From Actinacidiphila acidipaludis (GTDB lineage: Bacteria; Actinomycetota; Actinomycetes; Streptomycetales; Streptomycetaceae): a stretch of DNA of 64,000 bases. The number at the start of each line of letters is the position of its first letter. Within the stretch, counting starts at the first letter, position 1. Positions 30,637 to 39,829 of the stretch are shown one piece after another. The stretch lies in contig NZ_JAINZZ010000006.1 in the NCBI RefSeq assembly GCF_019890725.1, forward strand, positions 1 to 64,000, read 5' to 3'. The notes beneath the pieces were generated by a model. The model saw only the letters and a program-made list of their open reading frames with translations, was not told the origin of the DNA and made no database searches. The position numbers and the translations under genes are program-made.

Positions 30637-30843
30637 TCAGGCCTCGCTGCGCTGCTGCGGAATGCCCGCGAGCAGTGCACGGACCTCCGCCTCGCGGTAA
30701 CGGCGGTGCCCGCCGAGCGTCCGGATGGACGTCAGTTTGCCGGCCTTGGCCCAGCGCGTGACCGTCTTGGGGTCGACGCGGAACATGGTCGCGACCTCGG
30801 CAGGGGTAAGCAACGGCTCGGCATCAGGGGTGCGAGCGGTCAT
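30637..30843 (-). CDS. bldC: developmental regulator BldC
   Basis: A 68-residue MerR-type DNA-binding protein with only the winged helix-turn-helix: LLTPAEVATMFRVDPKTVTRWA, then TLGGHRRYRE. It matches Streptomyces BldC in length and sequence as I know it. BldC binds direct repeats cooperatively and represses sporulation genes during vegetative growth. ATG 30843 has GAGGAGG seven bases upstream. Neighbours vdh, DUF3073 and hrpA match the S. coelicolor arrangement. Confidence 0.96.
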   Translation of the reverse strand: MTARTPDAEPLLTPAEVATMFRVDPKTVTRWAKAGKLTSIRTLGGHRRYREAEVRALLAGIPQQRSEA

Positions 30844-31385
30844 GAGCGGCCTCCTCGAGAGAACCGAACCAACGCGGTTCTTTCCTCTAAATTCTGCACC
30901 TTGACCCACGTTGCCCGAAATGGGCGACGCGGGCCGAGTCGGTAATAGGACGAACGGCTTGTCCTCGGCACTACAACTACACCATCCGTCCAGCCGCGTC
31001 GGCCAAACCGATGGATTTGCCCTCTCAGGTGTTGAACCTCGACGGAAGCCGATGGACCATGCCATAGCGGACAGTCACACCAACGTGACGATCAGTCACA
31101 GCACAACCACCTGCAACATCCCCACCTTCGAAACGAGCCCGAGGCGGACCCGATGTCCCATTTTGGCATGACAGATGGTGATGCAGGCAAGAGTCCGGTT
31201 ACGTGCTCTGCGTCACGCTTGGGCCAATACCGCCATCTCTGACGGCAGAAGGCAAGTCTGGAAGGTGAAGAGACACGGAGAGACAACACAGTGCACACAA
31301 GTCCTTCACAGACGCATGCGCCAGGCCACTCGCAGGGCACTTCCCGCGTCGCCCCGGGCACTCCCCGAGTCGACCCGGCCCGCCG
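30844..31385 (-). promoter_or_regulatory. bldC upstream region
   Basis: A 542-base non-coding stretch, relatively AT-rich for this genome, between bldC and the conserved gene upstream on the same strand. It should contain the bldC promoter and a long leader. I can see no sigma-factor consensus I would commit to and no open frame worth calling. Confidence 0.45.
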
Positions 31386-32231
31386 TCAGTTGGAGAACTG
31401 AAGCTCCCGGACCGCCCGCCACCGGTCGGTGAGCCGCTCGTACGCGACCCCCGCGGCGGTCGAGTCGCCCTCGCGCAGGGCCGCCAGACCCTCCGCGACG
31501 TCGGCCGCCGAGTGATCCTCGGCCAGCCGCTCCGGTCCCATGGCGTGCACCAGGCCGCCGTAGTCGAGTTCGACCAGTGAACGCGGATGGAACTCTTCCA
31601 GCCAGCGGCCGACATCGATCAGCCCGTCGATCAACGGGCTCTCCTCCAGGGCGTCCTTGAGCACCCGCAGGGTCCGCGCGACCCGGCGGCGCGCCTGCAC
31701 CATCGGCGTGCGGTAGCGCAGCAGCGGCTCCTTGGACTCGCCCGCGCCGGCCGGCTCGTACTCCCGCTCGTCGTCGCCGACGAGGGTGAACCAGCGCACC
31801 GGCACGTGCCAGGTCGCCGAGCGGATCCACGGCCGGGCGTCGGGGTTGCGCTCCCGCCACGCCTCATGGTCGGCCGCCGCCTGCCGCCGGACCACCGGCG
31901 GCAGCATCGCGTCGAGCACCGGCTCGGACACCAGGTCGCCCGCGTGCTCCAGCGCCATCCAGCCGCGCAGCCGGGTGCGCCACGGGCAGATGTGCGTCAC
32001 ACCGCCCACCACGGCCACGAACGCGTCCCGGCTCTCGTGCACCGGTACCGCGATCGGCGGCACCGGCACCAGATCGGCCAGGGACTGGCGCAGTTCGTCC
32101 TGTGCGGTGCGAACGGTGCCCGAGGCCGCGTACCGGTACCAGTGGGTGCGTTCGGGCTCAGGGAAGGCCGCCAGCGGCTCGTACACGCGCAGGTACGCCG
32201 CGTACGGGACCACCACAGCTGAACCGCCCAC
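31386..32231 (-). CDS. conserved actinobacterial protein of unknown function
   Basis: A 281-residue soluble protein without signal peptide or membrane segment. It is rich in Trp/Arg/Glu and has a conserved-looking core (THICPWRTRLRGWMALEHAGDL, HVPVRWFTLVGDDER). The position between vdh and bldC is where S. coelicolor carries a conserved hypothetical gene. GTG 32231 has GAGGGAG six bases upstream. I recognise no domain. The mid-region TPMVQARRRVARTLRVLKDAL looks helical. Confidence 0.8.
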   Translation of the reverse strand: MGGSAVVVPYAAYLRVYEPLAAFPEPERTHWYRYAASGTVRTAQDELRQSLADLVPVPPIAVPVHESRDAFVAVVGGVTHICPWRTRLRGWMALEHAGDLVSEPVLDAMLPPVVRRQAAADHEAWRERNPDARPWIRSATWHVPVRWFTLVGDDEREYEPAGAGESKEPLLRYRTPMVQARRRVARTLRVLKDALEESPLIDGLIDVGRWLEEFHPRSLVELDYGGLVHAMGPERLAEDHSAADVAEGLAALREGDSTAAGVAYERLTDRWRAVRELQFSN

Positions 32232-32374
32232 ACCCGCTCCCTCGCCGCCCTGCAGAGCCCATGGCCGGCCCGCCGGCCGGTTCGGTACCTCGATCGTCCC
32301 ACGCGGCCCGGCACCCCGGAGGTGATCCCGGCCACTGCGCCCGTGCGCCCCCCGCGTGGCCGGTCACGCCCTCT

Positions 32375-32389
32375 TGATCGGCCGGATCA
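32375..32389. promoter_or_regulatory. possible operator upstream of vdh
   Basis: The inverted repeat TGATC-GGCCG-GATCA lies 124 bases before the vdh start, in the 281-base gap between divergent genes, with another ATGATC just downstream. It could be a regulator site; no regulator is identified. Confidence 0.25.
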
Positions 32390-32512
32390 GTGCTCATGAT
32401 CGGGTCGCCAGGGCCTACCCTGAGGCCATCAAGCCCTCCGCCACCCCTTGGGGGGCGCGAGCCCCATGACTCATCACTCACTGGGACCGACTGGACTATG
32501 GGAGTCACCACC

Positions 32513-33634
32513 GTGACTGACGTACGACAGACCGCCGCCTCGAACGAAGGCGTCGTCGCCAAGCTGTTCCGATCGGAGCAGGGCGGGCACGAGCAGGTCG
32601 TCCTCTGCCAGGACCGCGCATCCGGCCTCAAGGCCGTCATCGCCCTCCACTCCACCGCCCTGGGCCCCGCCCTCGGCGGCACCCGCTTCTTCCCCTACGC
32701 CTCCGACGAGGAGGCCGTGGAAGACGCACTCAACCTCGCCCGCGGCATGTCGTACAAGAACGCGCTCGCCGGCCTCGACCTCGGCGGCGGCAAGGCGGTG
32801 ATCATCGGCGACCCGGACACCCTGAAGTCCGAGGAGCTGCTGCTCGCCTACGGCCGCTGCGTCGCCTCGCTCGGCGGCCGCTACGTGACCGCCTGCGACG
32901 TCGGCACCTACGTCGCCGACATGGACGTCATCGCCCGCGAGAACCGCTGGACCACCGGCCGCTCCCCCGAGAACGGCGGCGCCGGCGACTCCTCGGTGCT
33001 CACCGCGTTCGGCGTCTTCCAGGGCATGCGGGCAGCCGCCAAGGCCCAGTGGGGCGAGTCCACACTCAAGGGCCGCCGGGTCGGCGTGGCCGGCGTCGGC
33101 AAGGTCGGCCACCACCTCGTCGAGCACCTGCTGGACGACGGCGCGGAGGTCGTCATCACCGACGTACGCGCGGAGGCCGTCGAGCGGATCACCGCCCGTC
33201 ACCCGCACGTCACCGCGGTCACCGACGCTGAGGTGCTGGTCCGCACCCCGCTCGACGTCTACGCCCCCTGCGCGCTCGGCCACGCGCTGGACGACCCGAC
33301 CGTGGGCGCGCTGACCGCCACCGTGGTGTGCGGCGCCGCCAACAACCAGCTCGCCCACCCGGGCGTGGAGAAGGACCTCGCCGACCGCGGCATCCTCTAC
33401 GCCCCCGACTACGTGGTGAACGCCGGCGGCGTGATCCAGGTCGCGGACGAGCTGCACGGCTTCGACTTCGAGCGCGCCAAGGCCAAGGCCACCAAGATCT
33501 ACGACACCACGCTCGCGATCTTCGAGCGCGCCAAGGCCGACGGCGTGCCGCCGGCGGTGGCCGCCGACCGCCTGGCCGAGCAGCGGATGGCCGACCGCAC
33601 CCCCTCCTCCGAGTGGCTGCGGCCCTCGGCGTAG
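32513..33634 (+). CDS. vdh: valine/leucine dehydrogenase
   Basis: A 373-residue Glu/Leu/Phe/Val dehydrogenase that oxidatively deaminates branched-chain amino acids to 2-keto acids with NAD, feeding branched fatty acid and polyketide starter supply. The Gly-rich N-terminal lysine region [34 protein letters not shown] and the catalytic lysine in [10 protein letters not shown] are present, with the NAD fold [20 protein letters not shown] 32513 (MTDVRQTA) has GGGAG eight bases upstream; ATG 32498 in frame gives five more residues. A hairpin follows the gene. Confidence 0.93.
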   Translation: MTDVRQTAASNEGVVAKLFRSEQGGHEQVVLCQDRASGLKAVIALHSTALGPALGGTRFFPYASDEEAVEDALNLARGMSYKNALAGLDLGGGKAVIIGDPDTLKSEELLLAYGRCVASLGGRYVTACDVGTYVADMDVIARENRWTTGRSPENGGAGDSSVLTAFGVFQGMRAAAKAQWGESTLKGRRVGVAGVGKVGHHLVEHLLDDGAEVVITDVRAEAVERITARHPHVTAVTDAEVLVRTPLDVYAPCALGHALDDPTVGALTATVVCGAANNQLAHPGVEKDLADRGILYAPDYVVNAGGVIQVADELHGFDFERAKAKATKIYDTTLAIFERAKADGVPPAVAADRLAEQRMADRTPSSEWLRPSA

Positions 33635-33983
33635 GGAAGCGGCGAGGAGTCCGTCCCGGTGTGTTCGTGGCACCGTGTGACGGGGGTTGCCGCGGGGGTC
33701 GCGAGAGGCGCCGACACGCCCTTGCGACCCCCTGGCGTGACCGAGAGCACGGCCCGATAGCAAGTTCGCGCTAGAAGAAGGTAAAATCGGGCCTGACCAG
33801 GCAGGACAGGGCCGCGATTGGCCCCTGTTCCGACGCGCGTCGTGCGGGCGACGTACCGTGCGGCGTCGGAAGCAGGTACCGTTGAGGCCCTACGGACCGG
33901 TTCTCCCCGGGAGACCGCTCCGAATTCATGAACGCGTGTCAAGACTCGGGGCCATCGAGCCCCGCCGTTGAGGGGGTCGAGCC
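33635..33983 (+). other. vdh-DUF3073 intergenic region
   Basis: A 349-base gap. It contains the vdh terminator hairpin and an AT-richer stretch near 33770-33790 (GGTAAAATC) that may be the promoter of the DUF3073 gene. No gene is seen. Confidence 0.5.
33693..33731 (+). terminator. vdh terminator
   Basis: Perfect 9-base arms GGGGGTCGC (33693-33701) and GCGACCCCC (33723-33731), with an additional inner GGCG/CGCC pairing. It lies 58 bases after the vdh stop. Confidence 0.7.
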
Positions 33984-34244
33984 ATGGGGCGCGGCCGGGC
34001 CAAGGCCAAGCAGACGAAGGTCGCCCGCCAGCTGAAGTACAACAGCGGCGGCACGGATCTCTCACGTCTGGCCGAAGAGCTGGGCGCATCGCCGTCGAGG
34101 CCGGTTAATCCGGAGCCTGTCGAGGACGATGACGACGAGTTGGAAGACGACCCGTACGCTCAGTACGCGGATCTTTACAACGACGACGAGGACGACGAGG
34201 ACGAGGACGAGTCCCAGCCCTCTTCGCAGCGTCGTCGCGCTTGA
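33984..34244 (+). CDS. DUF3073 protein
   Basis: An 86-residue actinobacterial DUF3073 protein. The strongly basic N-terminus (MGRGRAKAKQTKVARQLKY) is followed by an acidic Asp/Glu tail from about residue 47 (DDDDELEDDPYAQYADLY...DDEDDEDEDES) and an Arg end. Charge segregation suggests nucleic acid or ribosome association, but no function is established that I know of. ATG 33984 has GAGGGGG upstream. It is convergent with purM and separated by a hairpin. Confidence 0.9.
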   Translation: MGRGRAKAKQTKVARQLKYNSGGTDLSRLAEELGASPSRPVNPEPVEDDDDELEDDPYAQYADLYNDDEDDEDEDESQPSSQRRRA

Positions 34245-34260
34245 CGCTGCTCACACGCTG

Positions 34261-34285
34261 ACCCGGTCCGGTCCCCGGACCGGGT
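34261..34285. terminator. DUF3073/purM bidirectional terminator
   Basis: Perfect 11-base arms ACCCGGTCCGG (34261-34271) and CCGGACCGGGT (34275-34285) with a three-base loop, followed by TTCG on the plus strand. It lies between convergent genes. Confidence 0.8.
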
Positions 34286-34349
34286 TTCGTCGTCGCTTCG
34301 GCACCGGGCCCCCGCACGCCCTCCCGGCCGCGGGGGATCCGGCCGCCGC

Positions 34350-35417
34350 TCAGTTCGCGTAGTCGCCGACCAGTTCCACCGCGGCCGCGCCGGCTTCGCG
34401 TGCCGTGATCTCGCCGGCCACCCAGGCCTCGGCTCCGCGGTCCGCGAGCACGGTCAGCGCGACGTCGACCGACTCCTGCGGCACCACGGCGATCATGCCC
34501 ACGCCCATGTTCAGGGTCTTCTCCAGCTCCAGCCGCGCCACGCCGCCCAGCTCGCCGACCGTCCGGAACACCGCGTCCGGCGTCCAGGTCGACCGGTCGA
34601 CCGTGGCGTGCAGGCCCTCGGGGACGACCCGGGCCAGGTTGTTGGCCAGGCCGCCGCCGGTGATGTGCGAGAACGCGTGCACCTCGGTGGTGCGGGCCAG
34701 CGCCAGGCAGTCCAGCGAGTAGATCCTCGTCGGCTCCAGCAGCTCCTCGCCCAGGGTGCGGCCGAACTCCGGCACCTCCCGGTCCAGCTCCCAGCCGGCC
34801 CGGTCGAAGAACACGTGCCGGACCAGGCTGTACCCGTTGGAGTGAAGTCCGGACGACTCGATCGCGATCACCGCGTCACCCATACGGATACGATCCGCGC
34901 CGAGCAGGGCGTCCGCCTCGACCACGCCGGTTCCGGCGCCCGCCACGTCGAACTCGTCCGCACCGAGCAGGCCCGGGTGCTCCGCGGTCTCGCCGCCGAC
35001 GAGCGCGCAGCCGGCCAGCACACACCCCTCGGCGATGCCCTTGACGATGGCCGCGACCCGCTCCGGGTGCACCTTGCCGACGCAGATGTAGTCCGTCATG
35101 AACAGCGGCTCGGCCCCGCACACCACCAGGTCGTCCACGACCATGCCGACCAGGTCGTGGCCGATGGTGTCGTAGACGCCCATCCGGCGGGCGATGTCGA
35201 CCTTGGTGCCGACGCCGTCGGTGGCCGAGGCGAGCAGCGGCCGCTCGTAGCGCTTGAGGGCGGAGGCGTCGAAGAGTCCGGCGAAGCCGCCGATGCCGCC
35301 GACGACCTCGGGGCGGGTGGCCTTGCGCACCCACTCCTTCATCAGGGTGACGGCGCGGTCGCCCGCCTCGATGTCGACGCCGGCGGCGGCGTAGCTGGCA
35401 CCGGGTGTCTCAGACAT
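34350..35417 (-). CDS. purM: phosphoribosylformylglycinamidine cyclo-ligase (AIR synthetase)
   Basis: A 355-residue PurM; it closes the imidazole ring of FGAM with ATP to give AIR, purine step 5. Conserved blocks are SYAAAGVDIEAGDRAV, the ATP-binding DGVGTKVDIA, VVCGAEPLFMTDYI, GGETAEHPG and FSHITGGGLANNL. ATG 35417 is the family start. It lies 93 bases downstream of purF on the same strand and is presumably co-transcribed with it. Confidence 0.97.
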   Translation of the reverse strand: MSETPGASYAAAGVDIEAGDRAVTLMKEWVRKATRPEVVGGIGGFAGLFDASALKRYERPLLASATDGVGTKVDIARRMGVYDTIGHDLVGMVVDDLVVCGAEPLFMTDYICVGKVHPERVAAIVKGIAEGCVLAGCALVGGETAEHPGLLGADEFDVAGAGTGVVEADALLGADRIRMGDAVIAIESSGLHSNGYSLVRHVFFDRAGWELDREVPEFGRTLGEELLEPTRIYSLDCLALARTTEVHAFSHITGGGLANNLARVVPEGLHATVDRSTWTPDAVFRTVGELGGVARLELEKTLNMGVGMIAVVPQESVDVALTVLADRGAEAWVAGEITAREAGAAAVELVGDYAN

Positions 35418-35510
35418 GGCTGGCACTTTCGTGTCGGGTTGCTGCGGGAACCGGAGCGCGGGTCGTGCGGACACTCCCGGCGCTCCGGGACAAGGGGCGG
35501 GACCGACGGC

Positions 35511-37028
35511 TCACGGCCGGCGGAGGGCGTCGGCGGCGTCCGCGCCACCGGCCAGCTCGACCTCCAGCAGCTGCTTGCCGAGCAGCTCGGGGTCGGGCAG
35601 CTCCATCGGGTACTCGCCGTCGAAGCAGGCCCGGCACAGGTTGGGCTTGGCGATGGTGGTCGCCTCGACCATGGCGTCGATGGAGATGTAGGCGAGCGAG
35701 TCGGCTCCCAGCGAGGCGCCGATCTCCTCCACGCTCATCCCGTTGGCGATCAGTTCGGCGCGGGTGGCGAAGTCGATGCCGAAGAAGCACGGCCACTTCA
35801 CCGGCGGCGAGGAGATCCGCACGTGGACCTCGGCTGCGCCCGCCTCGCGCAGCATCCGGACCAGCGCGCGCTGCGTGTTGCCGCGGACGATCGAGTCGTC
35901 GACGACCACCAGGCGCTTGCCGCGGATCACTTCCTTGAGCGGGTTGAGCTTGAGCCGGATGCCGAGCTGGCGGATGGTCTGCGAGGGCTGGATGAAGGTC
36001 CGGCCGACGTAGGAGTTCTTGACCAGGCCCGAGCCGTAGGGGATGCCGCTGGCCTCGGCGTAACCGACGGCGGCCGGGGTGCCGGACTCCGGAGTCGGTA
36101 TCACCAGGTCGGCGTCGACCGGCGCCTCCTTGGCCAGCCGGCGGCCCATCTCGACCCGCGACAGGTAGACGTTGCGGCCGGCGATGTCCGTGTCGGGACG
36201 CGCCAGGTAGACGTACTCGAAGACGCAGCCCTTGGGCCGGGCCTCGGCGAAGCGCGAGGTCCGTACGCCGTTCTCGTCGATCGCGATGAGCTCGCCCGGC
36301 TCGATCTCGCGGACGAAGCTGGCGCCGCAGATGTCCAGCGCGGCGGTCTCCGAGGCGACCACCCAGCCGCGCTCCAGCCGGCCCAGCACCAGCGGGCGGA
36401 TGCCCTGCGGGTCGCGGGCGGCGTACAGCGTGTGCTCGTCCATGTAGACGAGGCTGAAGGCGCCCTTGACCTTCGGCAGTATCCGCGCGGCGGCGGCCTC
36501 GACGGACAGCGGCGTGCCGTCCTCGTCGGTCTGCCCGGCGAGCAGCGCCGTGATCAGGTCGGTGTCGTTGGTCGCGGCGACCTTGGTGGCCCGGCCGGGC
36601 CCCTGCGGCAGCTCGGCGACCAGCTCGGCCAGCTCGGCCGTGTTGACCAGGTTGCCGTTGTGCCCGAGCGCGATCGAGCCCTGCGCGGTCGCGCGGAAGG
36701 TCGGCTGGGCGTTCTCCCACACGGACGCGCCGGTGGTCGAGTACCGGGCGTGCCCGACCGCGATGTGGCCGGTCAGGGAGCCGAGCGAGGTCTCGTCGAA
36801 GACCTGGGAGACCAGACCCATGTCCTTGAAGACCAGGATCTGGGAGCCGTTGCTCACTGCGATGCCCGCGGACTCCTGTCCGCGGTGCTGCAGGGCGTAC
36901 AGCCCGAAGTAGGTGAGTTTGGCGACCTCTTCACCGGGGGCCCAGACACCGAACACGCCGCAGGCGTCCTGGGGGCCCTTCTCGCCGGGAAGGAGGTCGT
37001 GGCTGAGTCGTCCGTCACCACGAGGCAC
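35511..37028 (-). CDS. purF: amidophosphoribosyltransferase
   Basis: A 505-residue PurF, the committing step of purine synthesis (PRPP plus glutamine to phosphoribosylamine). The N-terminal nucleophile is C23 in DACGVFGVW, so a 22-residue propeptide is removed. Glutaminase blocks (LYALQHRGQESAGI, GHARYSTTG, LGHNGNL) and the PRPP loop (VVDDSIVRGNT) are intact. GTG 37028 (VPRGDGRLSHD) begins the protein; the frame extends far upstream without homology. First gene of purF-purM. Confidence 0.97.
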   Translation of the reverse strand: MPRGDGRLSHDLLPGEKGPQDACGVFGVWAPGEEVAKLTYFGLYALQHRGQESAGIAVSNGSQILVFKDMGLVSQVFDETSLGSLTGHIAVGHARYSTTGASVWENAQPTFRATAQGSIALGHNGNLVNTAELAELVAELPQGPGRATKVAATNDTDLITALLAGQTDEDGTPLSVEAAAARILPKVKGAFSLVYMDEHTLYAARDPQGIRPLVLGRLERGWVVASETAALDICGASFVREIEPGELIAIDENGVRTSRFAEARPKGCVFEYVYLARPDTDIAGRNVYLSRVEMGRRLAKEAPVDADLVIPTPESGTPAAVGYAEASGIPYGSGLVKNSYVGRTFIQPSQTIRQLGIRLKLNPLKEVIRGKRLVVVDDSIVRGNTQRALVRMLREAGAAEVHVRISSPPVKWPCFFGIDFATRAELIANGMSVEEIGASLGADSLAYISIDAMVEATTIAKPNLCRACFDGEYPMELPDPELLGKQLLEVELAGGADAADALRRP

Positions 37029-37366
37029 GATGACGAGTCTAGGGCAGGATCGCCCATCGTCCGAACGAGGGATCCTCGGATTCCACCGCTCTATGCGCGT
37101 AGCGCCATGGGGGACAAGGGATGTGACGTGCGTCGTGCTCGCTCGCGGAGACGGCGGGCGGCCCGGAACCGCGCGGGGCGTGCGAGTCCGGCCGGCAGCG
37201 GGGAGGGGCGGCGGGAACCCTGAGTAACCGGCTGCCGCCGGGGTGCGCGGCGTTCGGGTGGGGCCGGGCCGGGCGGCGGCTCCGGTGGGGACCCGGGGGC
37301 CGGAGGCCGGCGGGGGGCCGGCGGCCGGCGAGGGGCCGGCGGGGGGCCGGCGGCCGGCGGGTGCGC
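37029..37366 (-). promoter_or_regulatory. purF upstream region
   Basis: A 338-base gap that should carry the purF promoter in its left part. Its right part is almost pure G+C and includes the 29-base tandem duplication listed separately. No gene can be supported; the open frames are GC-skew artefacts. Confidence 0.45.
37305..37362. repeat. 29-base tandem duplication, GC-only
   Basis: Two adjacent 29-base copies (37305-37333 and 37334-37362), each containing GGCCGGC three times around a run of six G. The copies differ only in the last few bases. It lies between the 3' end of the mycothiol-type gene and the purF promoter. The palindromic GGCCGGC units could form several alternative hairpins. 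Confidence 0.75.
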
Positions 37367-38185
37367 TCAGCCCATCACGGGGAGGTAGGAGCCGAGGTCC
37401 GCCCGTTCGCCGCTCGCCGCGACCTTGGCGGCGTCCAGCGCCTCGCGCCACGAGAGGCGGCCGGCGGCCAGCCGGATCCACGTCAGCGGGTCGGTCTCGA
37501 CGACGTTGGGCGGAGTGCCGCGGGTGTGCCGCGGCCCTTCGACGCACTGCACGGCCGCGTACGGCGGGATGCGGACCTCCACGGAGTTGCCGGGCGCGGC
37601 GGCGGCCAGCGCGTCGGCGAGCACCCGGACCACGGCCGCGACGGCCTGCCGGTCGAAGGCGACGTCGACGCCGGTGGCCCTGGCCAGGTCGTCGCTGTGC
37701 ACGACCAGCTCGACGAGCCGGGTCACCGTGAAGTCCAGGGCGCGCATCGCGGTGAACACGTGCGGGACGACGAGGTCCGCGCGCACCGCGTTCTGCTCCT
37801 GCCCGGCCAGCAGCCCGGCCTCGGCGGCGAGCGCGGCCTGCGGGTCGGGGGTGGCCGCCGCGCTCTCGCGGGTGTCCTCGTCCAGGAGGTCCGCGATGCC
37901 GGCGGTGGACCGCGCCCAGGTGTCGAGCCCGGTGACCGCGGTGCCCGGCGGCAGCGGGTCCTGCGCGAGAAGCTCCCGCACCGCGGTCACCTGCCGGACG
38001 ATGTGCACGACCAGGGTGCGCACGTCCCACCCCGGCAGACCGCTGTCCGCCGCCCACTGCTCGGGTGTCAACTCCCGCACGGCGGCCTGCACATGCCCGA
38101 CCTGCGCGAGCAACGCGGCCCAGGTGCGGCCGGGATCGTACGAACGGGCGCGGCGAGCGGCGGCGGAACGGCGAGCGGTCGGCAT
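37367..38185 (-). CDS. maleylpyruvate isomerase-family mycothiol-dependent enzyme
   Basis: A 272-residue protein. An N-terminal DinB/MDMPI-type four-helix domain (VGHVQAAVRELTPEQWAADSGLPGWDVRTLVVHI) has the metal-site histidine region in VRTLVVHI and VVHSDDLARATG. It is followed by a C-terminal SCP2-like domain (VEVRIPPYAAVQCVEGPRHTRGTPPNVVETDPLTWIRLAAG). Family members use mycothiol in detoxification or isomerisation; the substrate here is unknown. ATG 38185 is the only good start. Confidence 0.8.
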   Translation of the reverse strand: MPTARRSAAARRARSYDPGRTWAALLAQVGHVQAAVRELTPEQWAADSGLPGWDVRTLVVHIVRQVTAVRELLAQDPLPPGTAVTGLDTWARSTAGIADLLDEDTRESAAATPDPQAALAAEAGLLAGQEQNAVRADLVVPHVFTAMRALDFTVTRLVELVVHSDDLARATGVDVAFDRQAVAAVVRVLADALAAAAPGNSVEVRIPPYAAVQCVEGPRHTRGTPPNVVETDPLTWIRLAAGRLSWREALDAAKVAASGERADLGSYLPVMG

Positions 38186-38225
38186 GCCCCGAGACTATCC
38201 GCGCCCGCCCGCCGGGTCCCCTCGC

Positions 38226-38837
38226 TCAGCTACGAGCGGACTTCACGAGCTGCAGCAGCTCCTGGGTGTCCAGGGTCAGTCCGACAGGCTCGGGCAGGGT
38301 GATCGGCTCACCGAAGACGACGGCATGCACGTCGCGGTAACACCCGTTCGAGGGCTTGCTGTGCGCGATGACCTGGCCGGCGTCCCGGTCCACGAGAACG
38401 AAGACGGGAACGCCGGCCTCCGCGTAGGCCCGCGGCTTGTCGACCCGGTCCCGCTGTGTCGTGTCGCGGTCGTACGAGGTGACCTCGACCGTCATGAGGA
38501 CCCCGCCGGGCTCGGCCCAGTCGCCGGCGTCGAGGAAGTAACCGCGCGGCGCCAGGACACCGTCCGGGATGGCCCGGCCGTTGCGGTAGGTCTCGACCTT
38601 CAGCCCCATGCCCGTATAGAGGCGACTGGGTTTGAGCTGCATGCACACGTCCTGCAGCCAGGCGATGACCTCACCGTGAAGCCCGTCCGGCATGGGCTGG
38701 ACCCCCAACTTCCCACCGAGGAACTCGAACCGGAGCCCTTCCTCCGCGCGCTCGGCCTCGGCAGCCAGATGCTCGAAGACGTCCAGGCTCATCTGCGCGT
38801 GATCCCGGGTCTGCGGCCGGTCGTCCACTGCGGTCAC
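38226..38837 (-). CDS. Uma2-family PD-(D/E)xK nuclease-fold protein
   Basis: A 203-residue Uma2 (DUF820) protein. The nuclease core has IPDGVLAP (Asp) and LMTVEVTSYDRDT (Glu-x-Thr in place of the usual Glu-x-Leu/Lys), with KPRAYAEAGVPVFVLVD afterwards. GTG 38837 has AGGGAGG six bases upstream. Uma2 genes are numerous in Streptomyces, cyanobacteria and other genomes, and their role is unclear. It stands alone between a mycothiol-type gene and DUF4177. Confidence 0.85.
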   Translation of the reverse strand: MTAVDDRPQTRDHAQMSLDVFEHLAAEAERAEEGLRFEFLGGKLGVQPMPDGLHGEVIAWLQDVCMQLKPSRLYTGMGLKVETYRNGRAIPDGVLAPRGYFLDAGDWAEPGGVLMTVEVTSYDRDTTQRDRVDKPRAYAEAGVPVFVLVDRDAGQVIAHSKPSNGCYRDVHAVVFGEPITLPEPVGLTLDTQELLQLVKSARS

Positions 38838-38980
38838 CCCGCACCTCCCTGTAGCCGAAAGCTCACGCTCAGCTGGTGATCATATAGGGTTCACGGCTGA
38901 GCGTGAGCAGGCGACTACTCGCGCCAAGTCCCTCTGCTGACAACGAGCGTAGTGGCCGCCCGGCCACGAGGGGCGGTACG

Positions 38981-39181
38981 TCAGGCGCGGGGGCGCTCGA
39001 AGGTGAGGAGGAGGCCCTCGACGGCGCCGGGACCTATGCGGCCCTTCACGTCGGCCGCGGTGATGGCCTTCAGCGCCCACCCCTCCTCGGCGTGCTTGTT
39101 GAGCGTCTTCTCCAACTTGTCGCTGTCGAGGGCGTCGCCGATCAGCGACTCGCGGAAGGTGACGACCTTGTACTCGAACAT
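38981..39181 (-). CDS. DUF4177-type small protein
   Basis: A 66-residue protein with the DUF4177 pattern: MFEYKVVTFRESLIG at the start, LEKTLNKHAEEGWAL in the middle and a final hydrophobic strand VEGLLLTFERP. ATG 39181 has GAAGGA upstream. It is a conserved small soluble protein of unknown function in this neighbourhood. Confidence 0.82.
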   Translation of the reverse strand: MFEYKVVTFRESLIGDALDSDKLEKTLNKHAEEGWALKAITAADVKGRIGPGAVEGLLLTFERPRA

Positions 39182-39262
39182 GCCCGGTCCTTCGCTGTGG
39201 TTGCGTTCATACGGTCATACGAACGTGGCGGGGACAGCCAACCATGAACGGAGGACGGCGAG

Positions 39263-39751
39263 TCAGTCACGCGGCCGTGTGGCGTTGACCCGGCGGTAGC
39301 TCCAGACGATCAGGCCGAGCAGGATCGTGCCGGACAGGATGAGGCTGGAGCCGGTGCTCCAGCCGCCGAACGGCAGCCGCGGGAACAGGCGCGCGCCCCA
39401 CACGATGCCGGCGGCGATGAGTGCGAGGCCGGCGAGCACGGACCAGGCGATGCGCCACGGGGAGGCGACGCTCGCCTCCGTCGCCTGCATCGCGCGGACG
39501 CGGACCGGCGCCTCGAACCGGGACACCGCGGGGACGGCCCGGCCGAGCACGATCAGCCCGGCCAGCACGAGCAGCAGCCCGGGGCCGGGCAGCACCAGCA
39601 GGGCGAGCCCCACCAGCAGCAGGATGACGCCGACGGTGGCCAGGACCACCCGTTTGACCGGGTGCAGCGGCTTCCGCCCGTCGGGGACGTGCGGGCGCGC
39701 CGGCTGCCGCGCCTCCCGCTCACCCTCGTCCGCCCGCCGTGCCGCACTCAC
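39263..39751 (-). CDS. TIGR02611/PGPGW-type transmembrane protein
   Basis: A 162-residue membrane protein. After a charged N-terminus of about 32 residues come hydrophobic pairs around the family motif LPGPGLLLVLAGL (about 35-72), then two more segments (about 97-120 and 130-152) and a basic tail. GTG 39751 is weakly supported as start; no strong ribosome site is visible. Function is unknown. It is conserved in actinomycetes. Confidence 0.8.
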   Translation of the reverse strand: MSAARRADEGEREARQPARPHVPDGRKPLHPVKRVVLATVGVILLLVGLALLVLPGPGLLLVLAGLIVLGRAVPAVSRFEAPVRVRAMQATEASVASPWRIAWSVLAGLALIAAGIVWGARLFPRLPFGGWSTGSSLILSGTILLGLIVWSYRRVNATRPRD

Positions 39752-39829
39752 CCGCCCACCGTAACCGCGCCACCCCTCCCCCCGCCGCGACCGCGCCGTC
39801 CAGGTCAGCCTTCGCGGGCGGGATCACGG

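Noticed and set aside
34608-37223. An 871-codon open frame on the plus strand
   Set aside because: Antisense to purM and purF, which have full conserved motifs. Its composition is a mirror of their codons.
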